From NCBI RefSeq assembly GCF_000576305.1, contig NZ_BAVZ01000005.1:62001-126000 (forward strand): a stretch of DNA of 64,000 nucleotides. The letters are read 5' to 3'. Each line of letters starts with the position of its first letter. Positions within the stretch are counted from its first letter, which is position 1. This document shows positions 9,334 to 17,353 of the stretch, piece after piece. Position numbers and translations under genes: made by a program. The notes below the pieces were generated by a model. The model was given only the letters and a program-made list of their open reading frames with translations, ran no database searches and had not been told where the DNA came from. The stretch is from Paenibacillus pini JCM 16418 (GTDB lineage Bacteria > Bacillota > Bacilli > Paenibacillales > Paenibacillaceae).

Positions 9334-9747
9334 CTATGGTTGAATAAACACTTGCATTTCATGCGGAATGCCTGTGCGTTTGCAATAGTTCTCAAGGGTT
9401 TCTTCTGGATGCATTACTGTTCCCGCAGTCAGCAGCATAATCGCAAAACCATTGGCTTGACGTTCAAGCTTACCTGGTGCGAAATAAGAATGCTCTTCTA
9501 AAAAGAAGCGGTTGATTCCTTTATGTAGCTGATCGTGACCAAGCTCATGCGCACATACGAACCGTTGCCATTCGGCTGGGAGTTCATTATGAATAACGAT
9601 GAATCTTCTTCTTAATTTACGATAGTAGAGCCCTTTAGTCGTTTTGCCTAAATCAATATAACGGATCTGGATGCCTAGTCCTCTAGCAATTTCAAACGGA
9701 CAGCTTGTCTTGTATTTGCGGATTAACTTTCGAATGATGTCGTCCAT
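9334..9747 (-). CDS. ImmA/IrrE-type metallopeptidase
   Basis: A 137-residue protein with the zinc-protease motif HELGH in FVCAHELGHDQLHKG, plus CPFEIARGLGIQIRY at the N-terminus. ImmA-type proteases cleave a partner XRE repressor to induce mobile elements or phage genes on DNA damage. The gene directly follows and overlaps or abuts the XRE repressor gene, and the pair stands at the edge of the tail cluster, so it is the likely derepressor of that cluster. The ATG at 9747 has AGGTGA in front of it; a TTG at 9789, overlapping the repressor stop, is an alternative. Confidence 0.88.
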   Translation of the reverse strand: MDDIIRKLIRKYKTSCPFEIARGLGIQIRYIDLGKTTKGLYYRKLRRRFIVIHNELPAEWQRFVCAHELGHDQLHKGINRFFLEEHSYFAPGKLERQANGFAIMLLTAGTVMHPEETLENYCKRTGIPHEMQVFIQP

Positions 9748-9785
9748 GGCTTCACCTGCATGTTGTTGTTTGTGTAGTACCAAGA

Positions 9786-10247
9786 TCAAGAATGTGGAGG
9801 GGAGTCCGGCGGTACATCATTCTTCTTTTTCCGTTTGTTCATTTGCTTGGCCTCCCAGAATAATCCGGTTAGAACATCTTTGATTCGTTGCTTATCATCA
9901 TCATCCAAAGGAATGCCATCAAACATTAATTCCCCATCTTCTTCGAGCATTTTTTTGAAGTCTCTTTTATCCTTCGAGGTTGCCCATTCAGGTAAGGTTT
10001 CATTAGCATGTGTTGCTACACTATTGTCGCTCTCCAAATAACCAGCAGCATTCATAAGTTCAGCGTAAGGGACATCTAGCGCTTCAGCGAGTTTCTTTAA
10101 AGTTGGAGGTTTAGGAATACCGCGTACTCCATTCTCCATTCGAGAAATTTGCGAATTGCTGATTCCAGCTCGTTCGGCCAGTTGATTGATGCTGAAGCCT
10201 TTCTTCTCACGCAACTGTTTAAGCATATATCCAAATTCTTTTTCCAC
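9786..10247 (-). CDS. XRE-family repressor of the tailocin locus
   Basis: A 153-residue protein. An N-terminal helix-turn-helix (residues 6-62) contains INQLAERAGISNSQISRMENG, followed by an acidic linker and a Lys-rich tail (NKRKKKNDVPP). This layout is that of phage immunity repressors paired with ImmA. GTG start after AGGAG. It is transcribed away from the ArpU-type activator and tail genes, leaving a 257-bp intergenic control region. Inferred role: keep the tail operon silent until ImmA inactivates it. Confidence 0.87.
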   Translation of the reverse strand: MEKEFGYMLKQLREKKGFSINQLAERAGISNSQISRMENGVRGIPKPPTLKKLAEALDVPYAELMNAAGYLESDNSVATHANETLPEWATSKDKRDFKKMLEEDGELMFDGIPLDDDDKQRIKDVLTGLFWEAKQMNKRKKKNDVPPDSPPHS

Positions 10248-10285
10248 GGGATGGACACTCCTTTATGCAACGTATATTCTTACCC

Positions 10286-10346
10286 ACTATAATCCTATGT
10301 TGCCAAAAGGTAAAGAAACGACGCGATAAAGATACCAAAAGGGATA
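10286..10346 (-). promoter_or_regulatory. promoter of the XRE repressor with CCAAAAGG direct repeats (candidate operators)
   Basis: On the minus strand TTTACC and TATAGT are 17 bp apart (10314-10286). The box CCAAAAGG followed by TAAA-like bases occurs twice, at 10303 and 10335, one copy overlapping the -35. The repeats are seen; repressor binding is inferred. Confidence 0.5.
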
Positions 10347-10504
10347 AAAAGAGAGGAAACGCCGGATTTTTTCTCCTAAAATCATCGAATATGCGTATTT
10401 ACGACATTACCCATATAGTGGTATGTTAACATCATTATACGAACGAAAATACGAACAGTATAGAGTGAACACCCTAATTATTTATTCAAAGGAGCGCGAA
10501 GAAC

Positions 10505-10966
10505 ATGGAACACATGTTACCTGAACTTGATCGACGTAAAACGCAAACCGCCGTTGAGGCATTATTAGAAAAATATCGCATATACAAAACGATTACTTTT
10601 GAAATGAGAGAATCCGGAATTACGGCCTCATATACCGAACGATTTCATGGTCCAACGAATGTAACTTCTGATCAGACTGCACAAACCGCTACGTATAACG
10701 TCGATGTTCCAGCAGCCCGAATAGCGTATTGTGAAGCGATTGATTCGATTGTAGATCGATTGAATGAACGTGAACAGTTGCTTATACGAGAACGCTATCT
10801 GAAGCATGATGATGTCTTCGATTATAAGGTATATAATCATCTGTTTGACCCGCCAGTGAGTAAAGATACGTATACGAAAATTCGTACAAAAGCCTTTTAT
10901 AAAATGGCATTGGTATTTGCTGACAAAGGTATATTGAAATTAACTGGACTTCAGAAAAGTAGTTAA
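10505..10966 (+). CDS. ArpU-family phage transcriptional regulator
   Basis: A 153-residue protein with the ArpU-like pattern: the N-terminal LDRRKTQTAVEALLEKYRIY, a central segment VDRLNEREQLLIRERYLKHDDV and a C-terminal helix-turn-helix-like part with VSKDTYTKIRTKAFYKMAL. ArpU-type proteins are late-gene activators of Gram-positive phages, similar in layout to sigma region 4 proteins. It starts after AAAGGAGCG and is divergent from the repressor. Its position between immunity genes and tail genes fits the role of activator of the tail and lysis operon. Confidence 0.82.
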   Translation: MEHMLPELDRRKTQTAVEALLEKYRIYKTITFEMRESGITASYTERFHGPTNVTSDQTAQTATYNVDVPAARIAYCEAIDSIVDRLNEREQLLIRERYLKHDDVFDYKVYNHLFDPPVSKDTYTKIRTKAFYKMALVFADKGILKLTGLQKSS

Positions 10967-11134
10967 CGAAAAACGAGTGAGGTACCATGAGGAATAAAAG
11001 GATGTTCTCTAGCAGTTTTACTGCACGATCATTCGCCTTATTATTACAAATATTTTGTAAAGAGGTTCGTTCTATTGAATATGGGTTACATGATAACTAT
11101 CAGACAATACAACGAAATGAAAAGGATGATTACG

Positions 11135-11299
11135 ATGATAGGAATGGCCGTATTATTTCTAATAATAGCAGTTGTAGCAGGTATTTTTGGTTTCTTCGGG
11201 ATTGTATCCGCAGCAGTAGGTATTGCAAAAGTACTCTTCTTCATCTTCTTGATCTTGTTCGTTATTTCCCTAGTTTTCGGACGTGTGAGAAGACGTTAA
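11135..11299 (+). CDS. DUF1328/YtjA-type small membrane protein
   Basis: A 54-residue two-helix protein: [20 protein letters not shown], then a short turn ([13 protein letters not shown]), then [16 protein letters not shown] and a basic RVRRR tail. This is the DUF1328 pattern, and the length matches when the ATG at 11135 (after AAAAGG) is used. In-frame starts back to TTG 11075 exist, with AAAGAGG before the first. The overlapping 125-codon frame from 10987 is a shadow. Function is unknown. Whether it belongs to the tail locus or is unrelated cargo cannot be told. Confidence 0.75.
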   Translation: MIGMAVLFLIIAVVAGIFGFFGIVSAAVGIAKVLFFIFLILFVISLVFGRVRRR

Positions 11300-11362
11300 G
11301 TAGAGATAGGAAAGAAAGCTACGTGAACAGAGGGGAATTCAGATTCTCCCTACACGTCAAAT

Positions 11363-11405
11363 AAACGGATGATGTTCCCCATCGGGAAGGTCATCCGTTT
11401 TTTGT
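11363..11405 (+). terminator. terminator after the DUF1328 gene
   Basis: AAACGGATGA pairs with TCATCCGTTT and is followed by T-rich sequence. It separates the regulators from the tail operon. Confidence 0.9.
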
Positions 11406-11418
11406 TTTTATAAAATAA

Positions 11419-11430
11419 GAACATACATTC
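11419..11430. promoter_or_regulatory. weak candidate SOS (LexA) box upstream of the tail operon
   Basis: GAACATACATTC differs from the Bacillota LexA core GAAC-N4-GTTC at one position. It lies in the control region of the tail operon, but a single-mismatch 8-base core occurs often by chance. Confidence 0.25.
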
Positions 11431-11575
11431 GTACTATTTTCCGCCAACAATACGTCTAAAGAACTTCTTTAAACGTCCTTTTAAGCGTCAGCGCATCCGA
11501 TCTAGGGGTGTAAGATTGTATTATCGGAAATGAAGACAAGCGATGACAACGAAGATACACACAATCATTTGTGAG

Positions 11576-11598
11576 CCGGCCATGAGGGCCGGTTTTTT
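11576..11598 (+). terminator. stem-loop with T run immediately upstream of the tail operon
   Basis: CCGGCC-ATGAG-GGCCGG followed by six T. It sits about 60 bp before the first tail ribosome site, so transcription starting upstream would have to pass it. It could be an attenuation or antitermination point. Confidence 0.75.
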
Positions 11599-11657
11599 CA
11601 TGCGGATGTAGTCGATTGCTTCATTTTCGTTACAGACCAAGACAGAAAGGAGGAGTC

Positions 11658-11705
11658 GTGTTGCGTAAGCAAAAAGTCTTGAATAGACGACAAGCAGAAG
11701 AATGA
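11658..11705 (+). CDS. 15-codon leader peptide coupled to the first tail gene
   Basis: A GTG (or TTG at 11661) follows a near-perfect AAAGGAGG. The frame reads MLRKQKVLNRRQAEE and stops at TGA, whose bases overlap the ATG of the next gene (ATGA). The strong ribosome site belongs to this mini-frame; the next gene has none of its own, which suggests translational coupling. Peptide function, if any, is unknown. Confidence 0.5.
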   Translation: MLRKQKVLNRRQAEE

Positions 11706-12541
11706 GAGCTGCGATTAAAGAGCGTATAACTGAAATTATTCCTCTATTAAAAGATAGGCTTTATGATCTAATACCACCGCTAGAAGTAACAGATGATCCG
11801 TATGCAGTCATCGCCTTGGGCGAAGAAATATGGAAATCAGCATGGGCAGGGTACAGGCAGGTTGTGAGATTGCAATTGTACGCAGGTCATTCTGGGCTGG
11901 ATCAAGCTGATGATTGGGCGAGAGCCTTAATTCATCGTTTGCATCAAAAGCGGGTGGTGAGCACGGGAGCTGGAGCGTTTACGCTCTACTATCTTGGAGT
12001 TCCCGAGGCAGAGAAGTTTGATGCGGTAGCAGGAAAAGCTTGTAGGACCTTACGTTTTGGCGTATATGTTCCAGAAGCAGGCGCCTCTGATTTGTTCGAT
12101 CCACCGGACGAATGGTTAACTGCATTGGTAGATTGGACAACTGACCGCCTGGGTGAATCATGGAACGTCTATCAGACGACATGGCCAGCGGACCAGAATA
12201 CGTATGCTGTTCTGTGGCGAATCGTGGGTTGCGAGACGAAAATGGTTGGAGCATCCATGTATGAAGTCCGCAAACGTTATATCGGGCATATTACTGCACC
12301 GATGGGTGCAGCCGAGCATAAGGCAGCTGTGTCTTTGGTCGAAGAGCTTGGGTCTAAGGTTCAAATCCCACTAGATACAGATCAGCGCAGGTACATGGCG
12401 GTGGCGGAAGCTTCTGCAGATTTGCAGGCCGATGCCATTCTAGACGGACAGTTGCGACTGACTTTAGTGCAGCGGCGAATGCGACCAGCCGAAGACGCGG
12501 CTTTAATTCGTAGAGTAGACATTCATCCTATTTTGAAATGA
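11702..12541 (+). CDS. tail completion/terminator-region protein of the phage-tail cluster
   Basis: A 279-residue protein, first full gene of the tail operon. It directly precedes the sheath gene, where contractile phages encode tail-completion or neck proteins. Visible segments are an N-terminal helical region (AAIKERITEIIPLLKDRLYDL), an aromatic-rich middle and a basic C-terminus. The family was not recognised from sequence; the role rests on gene order. The start overlaps the leader-peptide stop by 4 nt. Confidence 0.6.
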   Translation: MRAAIKERITEIIPLLKDRLYDLIPPLEVTDDPYAVIALGEEIWKSAWAGYRQVVRLQLYAGHSGLDQADDWARALIHRLHQKRVVSTGAGAFTLYYLGVPEAEKFDAVAGKACRTLRFGVYVPEAGASDLFDPPDEWLTALVDWTTDRLGESWNVYQTTWPADQNTYAVLWRIVGCETKMVGASMYEVRKRYIGHITAPMGAAEHKAAVSLVEELGSKVQIPLDTDQRRYMAVAEASADLQADAILDGQLRLTLVQRRMRPAEDAALIRRVDIHPILK

Positions 12542-12551
12542 GGTGGCCCTT

Positions 12552-12749
12552 GTGGTCTTTAAGAAAGCAATCAAAACGACAACAGAACCACGCTACGAGC
12601 TTACAGAACTGAAGGCTCATGCGCAGGAACTGTTTGAAGTGAAGGAAGAAGTATTAGCAGGCGCTTTTTACGGTGAAGCGGAAGAACGGTTCACGGTATC
12701 CGAAGCAAGATCAAAAATCGAACAATTTATGAAAGCGAAGGTGGACTAA
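12552..12749 (+). CDS. small tail-cluster protein, function unknown
   Basis: About 65 residues, charged and mostly helical (ELKAHAQELFEVKEEVLAGAFYGEA near the middle). The GTG at 12552 is chosen because GAGGTGG lies 8 nt before it; GTG 12543 overlaps that ribosome site. It is placed between the completion-type protein and the sheath gene, with 2 bp to the latter, so it belongs to the operon. Similar small genes of unknown role occur next to xkdK in PBSX-like clusters. Confidence 0.65.
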   Translation: MVFKKAIKTTTEPRYELTELKAHAQELFEVKEEVLAGAFYGEAEERFTVSEARSKIEQFMKAKVD

Positions 12750-12751
12750 TT

Positions 12752-14218
12752 ATGGCAGGCGGAACATGGGAAAACACGAATAAACCGGTATTACCGGGTC
12801 TTTATATGAATTTTCAGGCGGCAGCGGCTTCGGCAATCCAAGGCGGTTCGCGGGGTACCGTCATCGTACCCGTCAAAGCAAACTGGGGACCTGTACGTGA
12901 GTTTGTTGAAATTGGTAGCGAGACCGCTATTGCACAATTATTCTCTAATGACAGTGTTGATGGCGCAACAGCTCATTCAGCTCTGTATCTAGCCTTGCTT
13001 GGCGGACCAAAGAAGCTGATTGCATATCGTCTGGCGGATGACACAGCGAAGGAAGCAAGTATTTCGCTCAAAAGCGTAGACGCTAGTCCAACCGATGCTC
13101 TTCAATTGACGGCAAAATATACAGGTAGTCGTGGTAATGGCTTTACTGTAACGGTACAACCTTCGATTGGTGAAGTGTCTGCGAAAGAAATCCGCCTGTA
13201 TGAAGGCGCTAAATTACTCGGTACTTACAAAGGTGCAGATGGTACGGCGGCTTCCATTGCTGCTCAAATCAATAATGATAGTGAAAATGGTTGGATTACG
13301 GCGAAGGTACAGGGAAAAGGTGGCGTTCTTGCTGATGCAAGTGGCGTAGCATTCACTGGAGGTAAGAGTGGTAATGGCAATCTGTTAAACGCAGATTATA
13401 TTGCGGCGCAGGAGGAACTTGAAGGGCAGGAATTTGACGTGCTCGCGCTGGACTATGCTGCTGACATGGCGTTGCTGCAAAGCTTTGCAGCTTGGATTAA
13501 GCGTATTCGTAGTGAAGGCAAAGGTGCGATTGCCGTCTTTGGTGGAACCGCAGCGGATGATGTATCCAAAAATGCAGTAAGTCTGGCATCAGCCCGTTCA
13601 CTAGCTCTAAACCATGAAGGTATTATCAATGTCGGTACAGGTGTGCGTCTCGCTGGTGTAGACTACAGCTCTGCGCAAACCGCTGCGTACGTAGCAGGTC
13701 TAGTTGCGGGACAACGATTGAATCAATCGACGACATACGCAGTTACACCTTTTGACGATGTAACTCGCCGCTGGACTCGTTTCGAGCAGGAACAAGCTGT
13801 TCGTAGTGGTGTATTTGTGCTGTTCTTCGACGGACGTCAGGTCAAAGCGCTGCGTGGCATTAACAGTCTAGTGAACCCAGCAGTGGGTCAGAACAACGCA
13901 TGGAAGAAGATTCGTTCCATCCGTGTTATGGATGCCATTAATGCAGATCTTCAGCGTGCCGCGGAACAAACGTATATCGGTAAAGTGAACAATACCGAGG
14001 AAGGTCGTATTGCACTTATTGGGGCAATCAAAGAATACCTAGCCCAGCTATCGCTGAGCAGTGTCATCGAACCGAATGGTTACGATGTTACTCTAGATCC
14101 TGCTTATTATGGCGATGCGCCAATCGTTAAGCCAGAACCAGATCAAGTATTCCTGCAATGGAATGTGAAGCTTACCGACGTAATGGAGCAGCTATTCGGA
14201 ACCTTTTACGTGCAATAA
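12752..14218 (+). CDS. xkdK: contractile tail sheath protein (XkdK-like)
   Basis: A 488-residue sheath protein. The N-terminus (GGTWENTNKPVLPGLYMNFQ) is typical of Gram-positive myovirus sheaths, as are RGTVIVPVKANWGP and the C-terminal sheath core with GGTAADDVSKNAVSLAS, DDVTRRWTRFEQEQAVRSG and NAWKKIRSIRVMDAINADL. Hundreds of copies assemble around the tail tube and contract to drive it through an envelope. The middle (about residues 100-215) is an inserted Ig-like/variable domain. Its presence makes the particle contractile (R-type). Confidence 0.95.
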   Translation: MAGGTWENTNKPVLPGLYMNFQAAAASAIQGGSRGTVIVPVKANWGPVREFVEIGSETAIAQLFSNDSVDGATAHSALYLALLGGPKKLIAYRLADDTAKEASISLKSVDASPTDALQLTAKYTGSRGNGFTVTVQPSIGEVSAKEIRLYEGAKLLGTYKGADGTAASIAAQINNDSENGWITAKVQGKGGVLADASGVAFTGGKSGNGNLLNADYIAAQEELEGQEFDVLALDYAADMALLQSFAAWIKRIRSEGKGAIAVFGGTAADDVSKNAVSLASARSLALNHEGIINVGTGVRLAGVDYSSAQTAAYVAGLVAGQRLNQSTTYAVTPFDDVTRRWTRFEQEQAVRSGVFVLFFDGRQVKALRGINSLVNPAVGQNNAWKKIRSIRVMDAINADLQRAAEQTYIGKVNNTEEGRIALIGAIKEYLAQLSLSSVIEPNGYDVTLDPAYYGDAPIVKPEPDQVFLQWNVKLTDVMEQLFGTFYVQ

Positions 14219-14269
14219 GACGAATCTTACCTAAGTAACTATTATAGATAATTTGAGGAGGAACAAGAG

Positions 14270-14677
14270 ATGTTGGATGCTTCAAGAGTGATTTTGGGAA
14301 CGTATGGTCAGGCGTATATTGATGGGGTGTGGCAGACACATATTAACAAGCTGGAAGCTAGTGTGGAAATGGAGAAGCGTGAGCTGAATCTGGTCGGTAA
14401 TGACTGGAAGGTCCATAAGAATGGCATTAAAAAAGGTACAGGTACCATGAGTGGATATAAAGTAACTTCGGATATGATCAATCGCGGTTTCAATAAATTC
14501 GATATCATCTCCAAGCTCGATGATCCTGAATCCTACGGTCATGAGCGTGTTCGTCTAATCCGCTGCATGCCAGACAAAATCCAACTGGCCAACTGGACAG
14601 CGGGGGAAGAGGTACAGGAAGAAACGACGTTTACCTTTGAAGGCTATGAATTGATTGATCCGATTGTTGGGAATTAG
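14270..14677 (+). CDS. xkdM: tail tube protein (XkdM-like)
   Basis: A 135-residue protein with the XkdM/DUF2001 pattern: N-terminal DASRVILGTYGQAYIDGVW, central VEMEKRELNLVGNDWKVHK and C-terminal TFTFEGYELIDPIVG. It polymerises into the inner tube of the contractile tail. It follows the sheath gene after 51 bp with its own GAGGAGG ribosome site, the usual sheath-tube order. A large inverted-repeat element follows before the chaperone gene. Confidence 0.93.
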   Translation: MLDASRVILGTYGQAYIDGVWQTHINKLEASVEMEKRELNLVGNDWKVHKNGIKKGTGTMSGYKVTSDMINRGFNKFDIISKLDDPESYGHERVRLIRCMPDKIQLANWTAGEEVQEETTFTFEGYELIDPIVGN

Positions 14678-14706
14678 GATAAGAAACTTTTTATGACGTC
14701 GTTGTC

Positions 14707-14851
14707 GGATGGTTCTTACGATCGCTGTTGCCCCCGTATTTCTTGATTAACCTTTTACAAGGTTGAAATACGGGGGCAAAAGTATTTGCTTTCGAAGTAG
14801 TTTTCCTTCGAAAAACTTTAGGCGACCGCTTCGCTTCTTCAGAACCATTCC
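14707..14851. repeat. large multi-branched inverted-repeat element between tube and chaperone genes
   Basis: The outer arms GGATGGTTCT (14707) and AGAACCATTCC (14841) enclose two hairpins. The first is a perfect 14-bp stem (14729-14742 with 14765-14778), extended on the inside by AACCTT/AAGGTT. The second is TTTCGAAG/CTTCGAAA at 14790-14813. There is no coding frame. Being inside an operon, it would be transcribed as a strongly folded RNA. Confidence 0.75.
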
Positions 14852-14897
14852 GCCTACTCCGATTTAAAAATTTATTATTAATGAAGGAGATATACAC

Positions 14898-15332
14898 ATG
14901 AGCTTACAAGAACACATGAGTGAAGAACAAATTCTAGATCGACTATTTGAGGCGGCTGAGAAGCTGCCGGAGGAGACGGTGCGGATTGCACGGTTAGATA
15001 TGCAAATGACCCTTCGGGGTCTTACTTCTAGCAAAGTGGACAGTATTCGGGAACGGTGCACCATTCGTAAGACGGTTAAAGGACGTGTCGACGAGAAGGT
15101 TGATTCAGAGACGTTTAATGCCCTACTGATCTCCGAGTCAACTTCGCAATTGGAAGTAAAAGGTCTTCAAATTAGTGGGTGGGGTGATCCTCGTATTACC
15201 AGCAGATTGAAGTTATCTGGTGGTGAACAAGCAGTTCGGCGCATGCTGCTAGCTGGAGAGCTGGACGCGGTTGGAGATAAAGTATTGGAACTATCTGGAT
15301 TTGGTATCGAGATTGATGACTTAAAAAACTAG
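14898..15332 (+). CDS. xkdN: tail assembly chaperone, short form (XkdN-like, gpG equivalent)
   Basis: A 144-residue protein: N-terminal helices (MSEEQILDRLFEAAEKLPEE), a central RLDMQMTLRGLTSSKVDSIRERC and a C-terminal segment (GEQAVRRMLLAGELDAVGDKVLEL). It sits between tube and tape measure, the fixed position of tail assembly chaperones, which coat the tape measure during tail assembly. A very good ribosome site (GAAGGAGATA) precedes the ATG. Its last codons form a -1 slippery site that yields a longer second product. Confidence 0.88.
   Translation: MSLQEHMSEEQILDRLFEAAEKLPEETVRIARLDMQMTLRGLTSSKVDSIRERCTIRKTVKGRVDEKVDSETFNALLISESTSQLEVKGLQISGWGDPRITSRLKLSGGEQAVRRMLLAGELDAVGDKVLELSGFGIEIDDLKN
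15323..15329 (+). other. -1 programmed ribosomal frameshift site (A AAA AAC)
   Basis: In the zero frame the codons are TTA AAA AAC TAG, so the heptamer A AAA AAC precedes the stop directly. Slipping back one base gives CTA GTT CAC and an open frame to 15487. This is the lambda gpG/gpGT arrangement. Confidence 0.85.
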
Positions 15333-15487
15333 TTCACTCCGGCGGAATGACGACGATGCTGTATCATTTTTGGGTACGGCATCACCTCCGTCCCGGAGAA
15401 TTTTGGGCTCTTTCTCGTGGGGAAAGAACGTTACTTATGGCATTTGCGGAAGAAGAATTGGACGCGTTACTTAAGCAAAATGGATAA
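15329..15487 (+). CDS. frameshift extension of the tail assembly chaperone (gpGT-like T domain)
   Basis: A frame in the -1 phase that joins the chaperone at the slippery site. It adds 52 residues beginning LVHSGGMTTMLYHFWVRHHL and ending EEELDALLKQNG, giving a 196-residue fusion. It includes an internal ATG at 15347 but with no clear ribosome site, so independent translation is less likely. The WALSRGERTLLMAF segment resembles T-domain regions, which recruit tail tube protein in other phages. The tape-measure ribosome site follows 10 bp later. Confidence 0.82.
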   Translation, partial: LVHSGGMTTMLYHFWVRHHLRPGEFWALSRGERTLLMAFAEEELDALLKQNG

Positions 15488-15511
15488 GAACTCCATTAAG
15501 GAGGTGAAAAC

Positions 15512-17320
15512 TTGGCAGGATCAAATACGTATAAAGTTAATGTCGTGACAGATGTTCAAGACCTCATAAAGAACAATAATGAGTTAAAAGCAACAACGAG
15601 ATATATTGATCAAATTCAGCGCCTCTCCGACCGATTGGGACGAGCTAGATACCAGAGTTTGATTAAACTGAATACAGAGCTCAGATATATGCAGAGAAAT
15701 TTGGGCAATATTTATAGCTTGGCTATTCGGTTGAGTCGCTTGCGTATCATGCCAAAAGTATATCTAATCGATCATGCTACTCCTGTTCTTAATGCACTTA
15801 TTAGGAAACTGAAAAGACTGAAGGATATTTACATTCAAGTATGGGCAAAAACTAACCATAAAGAAAATGGAAAGCCAAGTGGACGTGGTCAAGATGGTAA
15901 TACGAATGGTGGAAATAGTCTTGGTATAAGTAGTAATAAATCAAATATTGTGAATAAGTCTGTACAAGTGAGCTCTACTGTCGAGATAAATGACCCTCAA
16001 TTTAATTTTAATTTTAATCGCAATATAGAAGTTAAGATTAAACCACCAAAGATAACTCTTAAAAAGGGGGCTATTAAATTTGCTCCCAAGCTTACGATAA
16101 AAGCTCCCAAAGCAGCTCAAAGCACTCCTAAGATTGTTAATAGAATTAAGGTTACTTGTAAATGCTGTTGCTGTAAAAAAGGTAAGAGTAAGAGAGGTTC
16201 TTCAGACAAAGAACGTGAAAGAAAGAAAGGTACAATCAGAGAGACTCCGAATAATGACCCGCGGAATCCAAATTCAGAAGACAAAAGAAAGCCTAAGTCT
16301 AAATCAAAGCCTAAGATCGAATCTAAAACTGAATCGAAGCCTAAATCCGTTCCTGAATCTAAGAAACCGAAGCCTAAAATTGGGCGGCCTTCACCTAAGG
16401 GGAGTAAAGGTTTAGGTAAACTTATAGATTTAGGAAAAGACTTGTTTGAAGGTAAGGGCGGCAAAGCAATTAAAAGTTTTAGCAAAGGAATGATCAAAAA
16501 AAGCCGCAAACTTCTTGGCCCAGTATCTTACTTAGCAGATATAGCAGATATAGCTACAGCTCCTCATGAGCAGAGAAATGCAGCAATTGGAAATGCAGTA
16601 GGAGGAGTAGCGGGAGCGGCAATTGGAGGTGCTATCGGTACGGCTATTTTACCGGGCATTGGGACATGGGTGGGATCTACATTAGGCGGTATGGCGGGCA
16701 GTGCTGTGGGTGAATGGATTGGAAATAAAGCACCTCAGATTGGAGAATGGGTTGGAGATAAAGCATCAGCTATTGGAGATTGGGTGACTGATAAAGCTGG
16801 AATGCTCGGAGATAAAGTCTCTAAAGCATCTGACTGGATATCTGGTAAAACAGAAGGTCTAAAAAGTTTGTTTGGCTTTTCATCGAAGAAGGAGGAACCT
16901 GCGAAACCTAAAGTTCCTACACCAGTCACTCCTACTTCTCGTACTAATGAAATTTTAGCTGCTGCTACGCCTTCTTTACAACCCGGAGGCAGACTAGCAG
17001 GACCTCCTTATATAGGATCTAACAATGTTTCGAGACCTCTATATGGACCGACATTACCTAGTGGTGATTCTAAGGCTGTAAAAGGCATGCCTCAAATTGT
17101 ACAGATAACTGAAGAGCAGATGAGTAGTCTCTCGGGCTTTTTGAAAGATTTCAAAACGGAAACAACGAATCAAATTAACGTATCCGTTCCTGCTGGCGCT
17201 GTACAATTGACAGTCCGCGAGAATGAGATCGATTATGAAAGCCTTACGCAACAAGTCGGCCAACGCCTCGTAGGTGAAGTTCGCCGAGCGATGGAAAATC
17301 GTAAGACGGTAATGGTCTAA
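15512..17320 (+). CDS. short tail tape measure protein
   Basis: A 602-residue protein in the tape-measure position. Layout: a helical basic head (1-115); a low-complexity linker; five Cys in six residues (TCKCCCCKKG, 216-221); a Lys/Pro/Ser-rich stretch (about 255-300); a Gly/Ala-rich hydrophobic region (about 358-405) of the kind used for membrane passage; repeats of GEWVGDKA/GDWVTDKA type (about 410-440); and a C-terminal part with VSVPAGAVQLTVREN. PBSX XkdO is more than twice as long, so the tail should be short. TTG start after AAGGAGG. The codon pattern in the first half is more A-rich than in its neighbours. Confidence 0.82.
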   Translation: MAGSNTYKVNVVTDVQDLIKNNNELKATTRYIDQIQRLSDRLGRARYQSLIKLNTELRYMQRNLGNIYSLAIRLSRLRIMPKVYLIDHATPVLNALIRKLKRLKDIYIQVWAKTNHKENGKPSGRGQDGNTNGGNSLGISSNKSNIVNKSVQVSSTVEINDPQFNFNFNRNIEVKIKPPKITLKKGAIKFAPKLTIKAPKAAQSTPKIVNRIKVTCKCCCCKKGKSKRGSSDKERERKKGTIRETPNNDPRNPNSEDKRKPKSKSKPKIESKTESKPKSVPESKKPKPKIGRPSPKGSKGLGKLIDLGKDLFEGKGGKAIKSFSKGMIKKSRKLLGPVSYLADIADIATAPHEQRNAAIGNAVGGVAGAAIGGAIGTAILPGIGTWVGSTLGGMAGSAVGEWIGNKAPQIGEWVGDKASAIGDWVTDKAGMLGDKVSKASDWISGKTEGLKSLFGFSSKKEEPAKPKVPTPVTPTSRTNEILAAATPSLQPGGRLAGPPYIGSNNVSRPLYGPTLPSGDSKAVKGMPQIVQITEEQMSSLSGFLKDFKTETTNQINVSVPAGAVQLTVRENEIDYESLTQQVGQRLVGEVRRAMENRKTVMV

Positions 17321-17353
17321 TAAAAACCTATAGGATTCAGAAGGGAGGAAGCC

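Noticed and set aside
10987-11364. 125-codon frame overlapping the DUF1328 gene
   Set aside because: Composition is unlike a real protein ([15 protein letters not shown]), and the overlapping frame matches a known family and length, so this is a shadow.
14860-14900. Vector contamination, because the ribosome site GAAGGAGATATACAC resembles an expression vector
   Set aside because: The match is limited to the ribosome site, and both flanks are continuous phage-tail genes. Chance similarity to a strong Gram-positive-style site.
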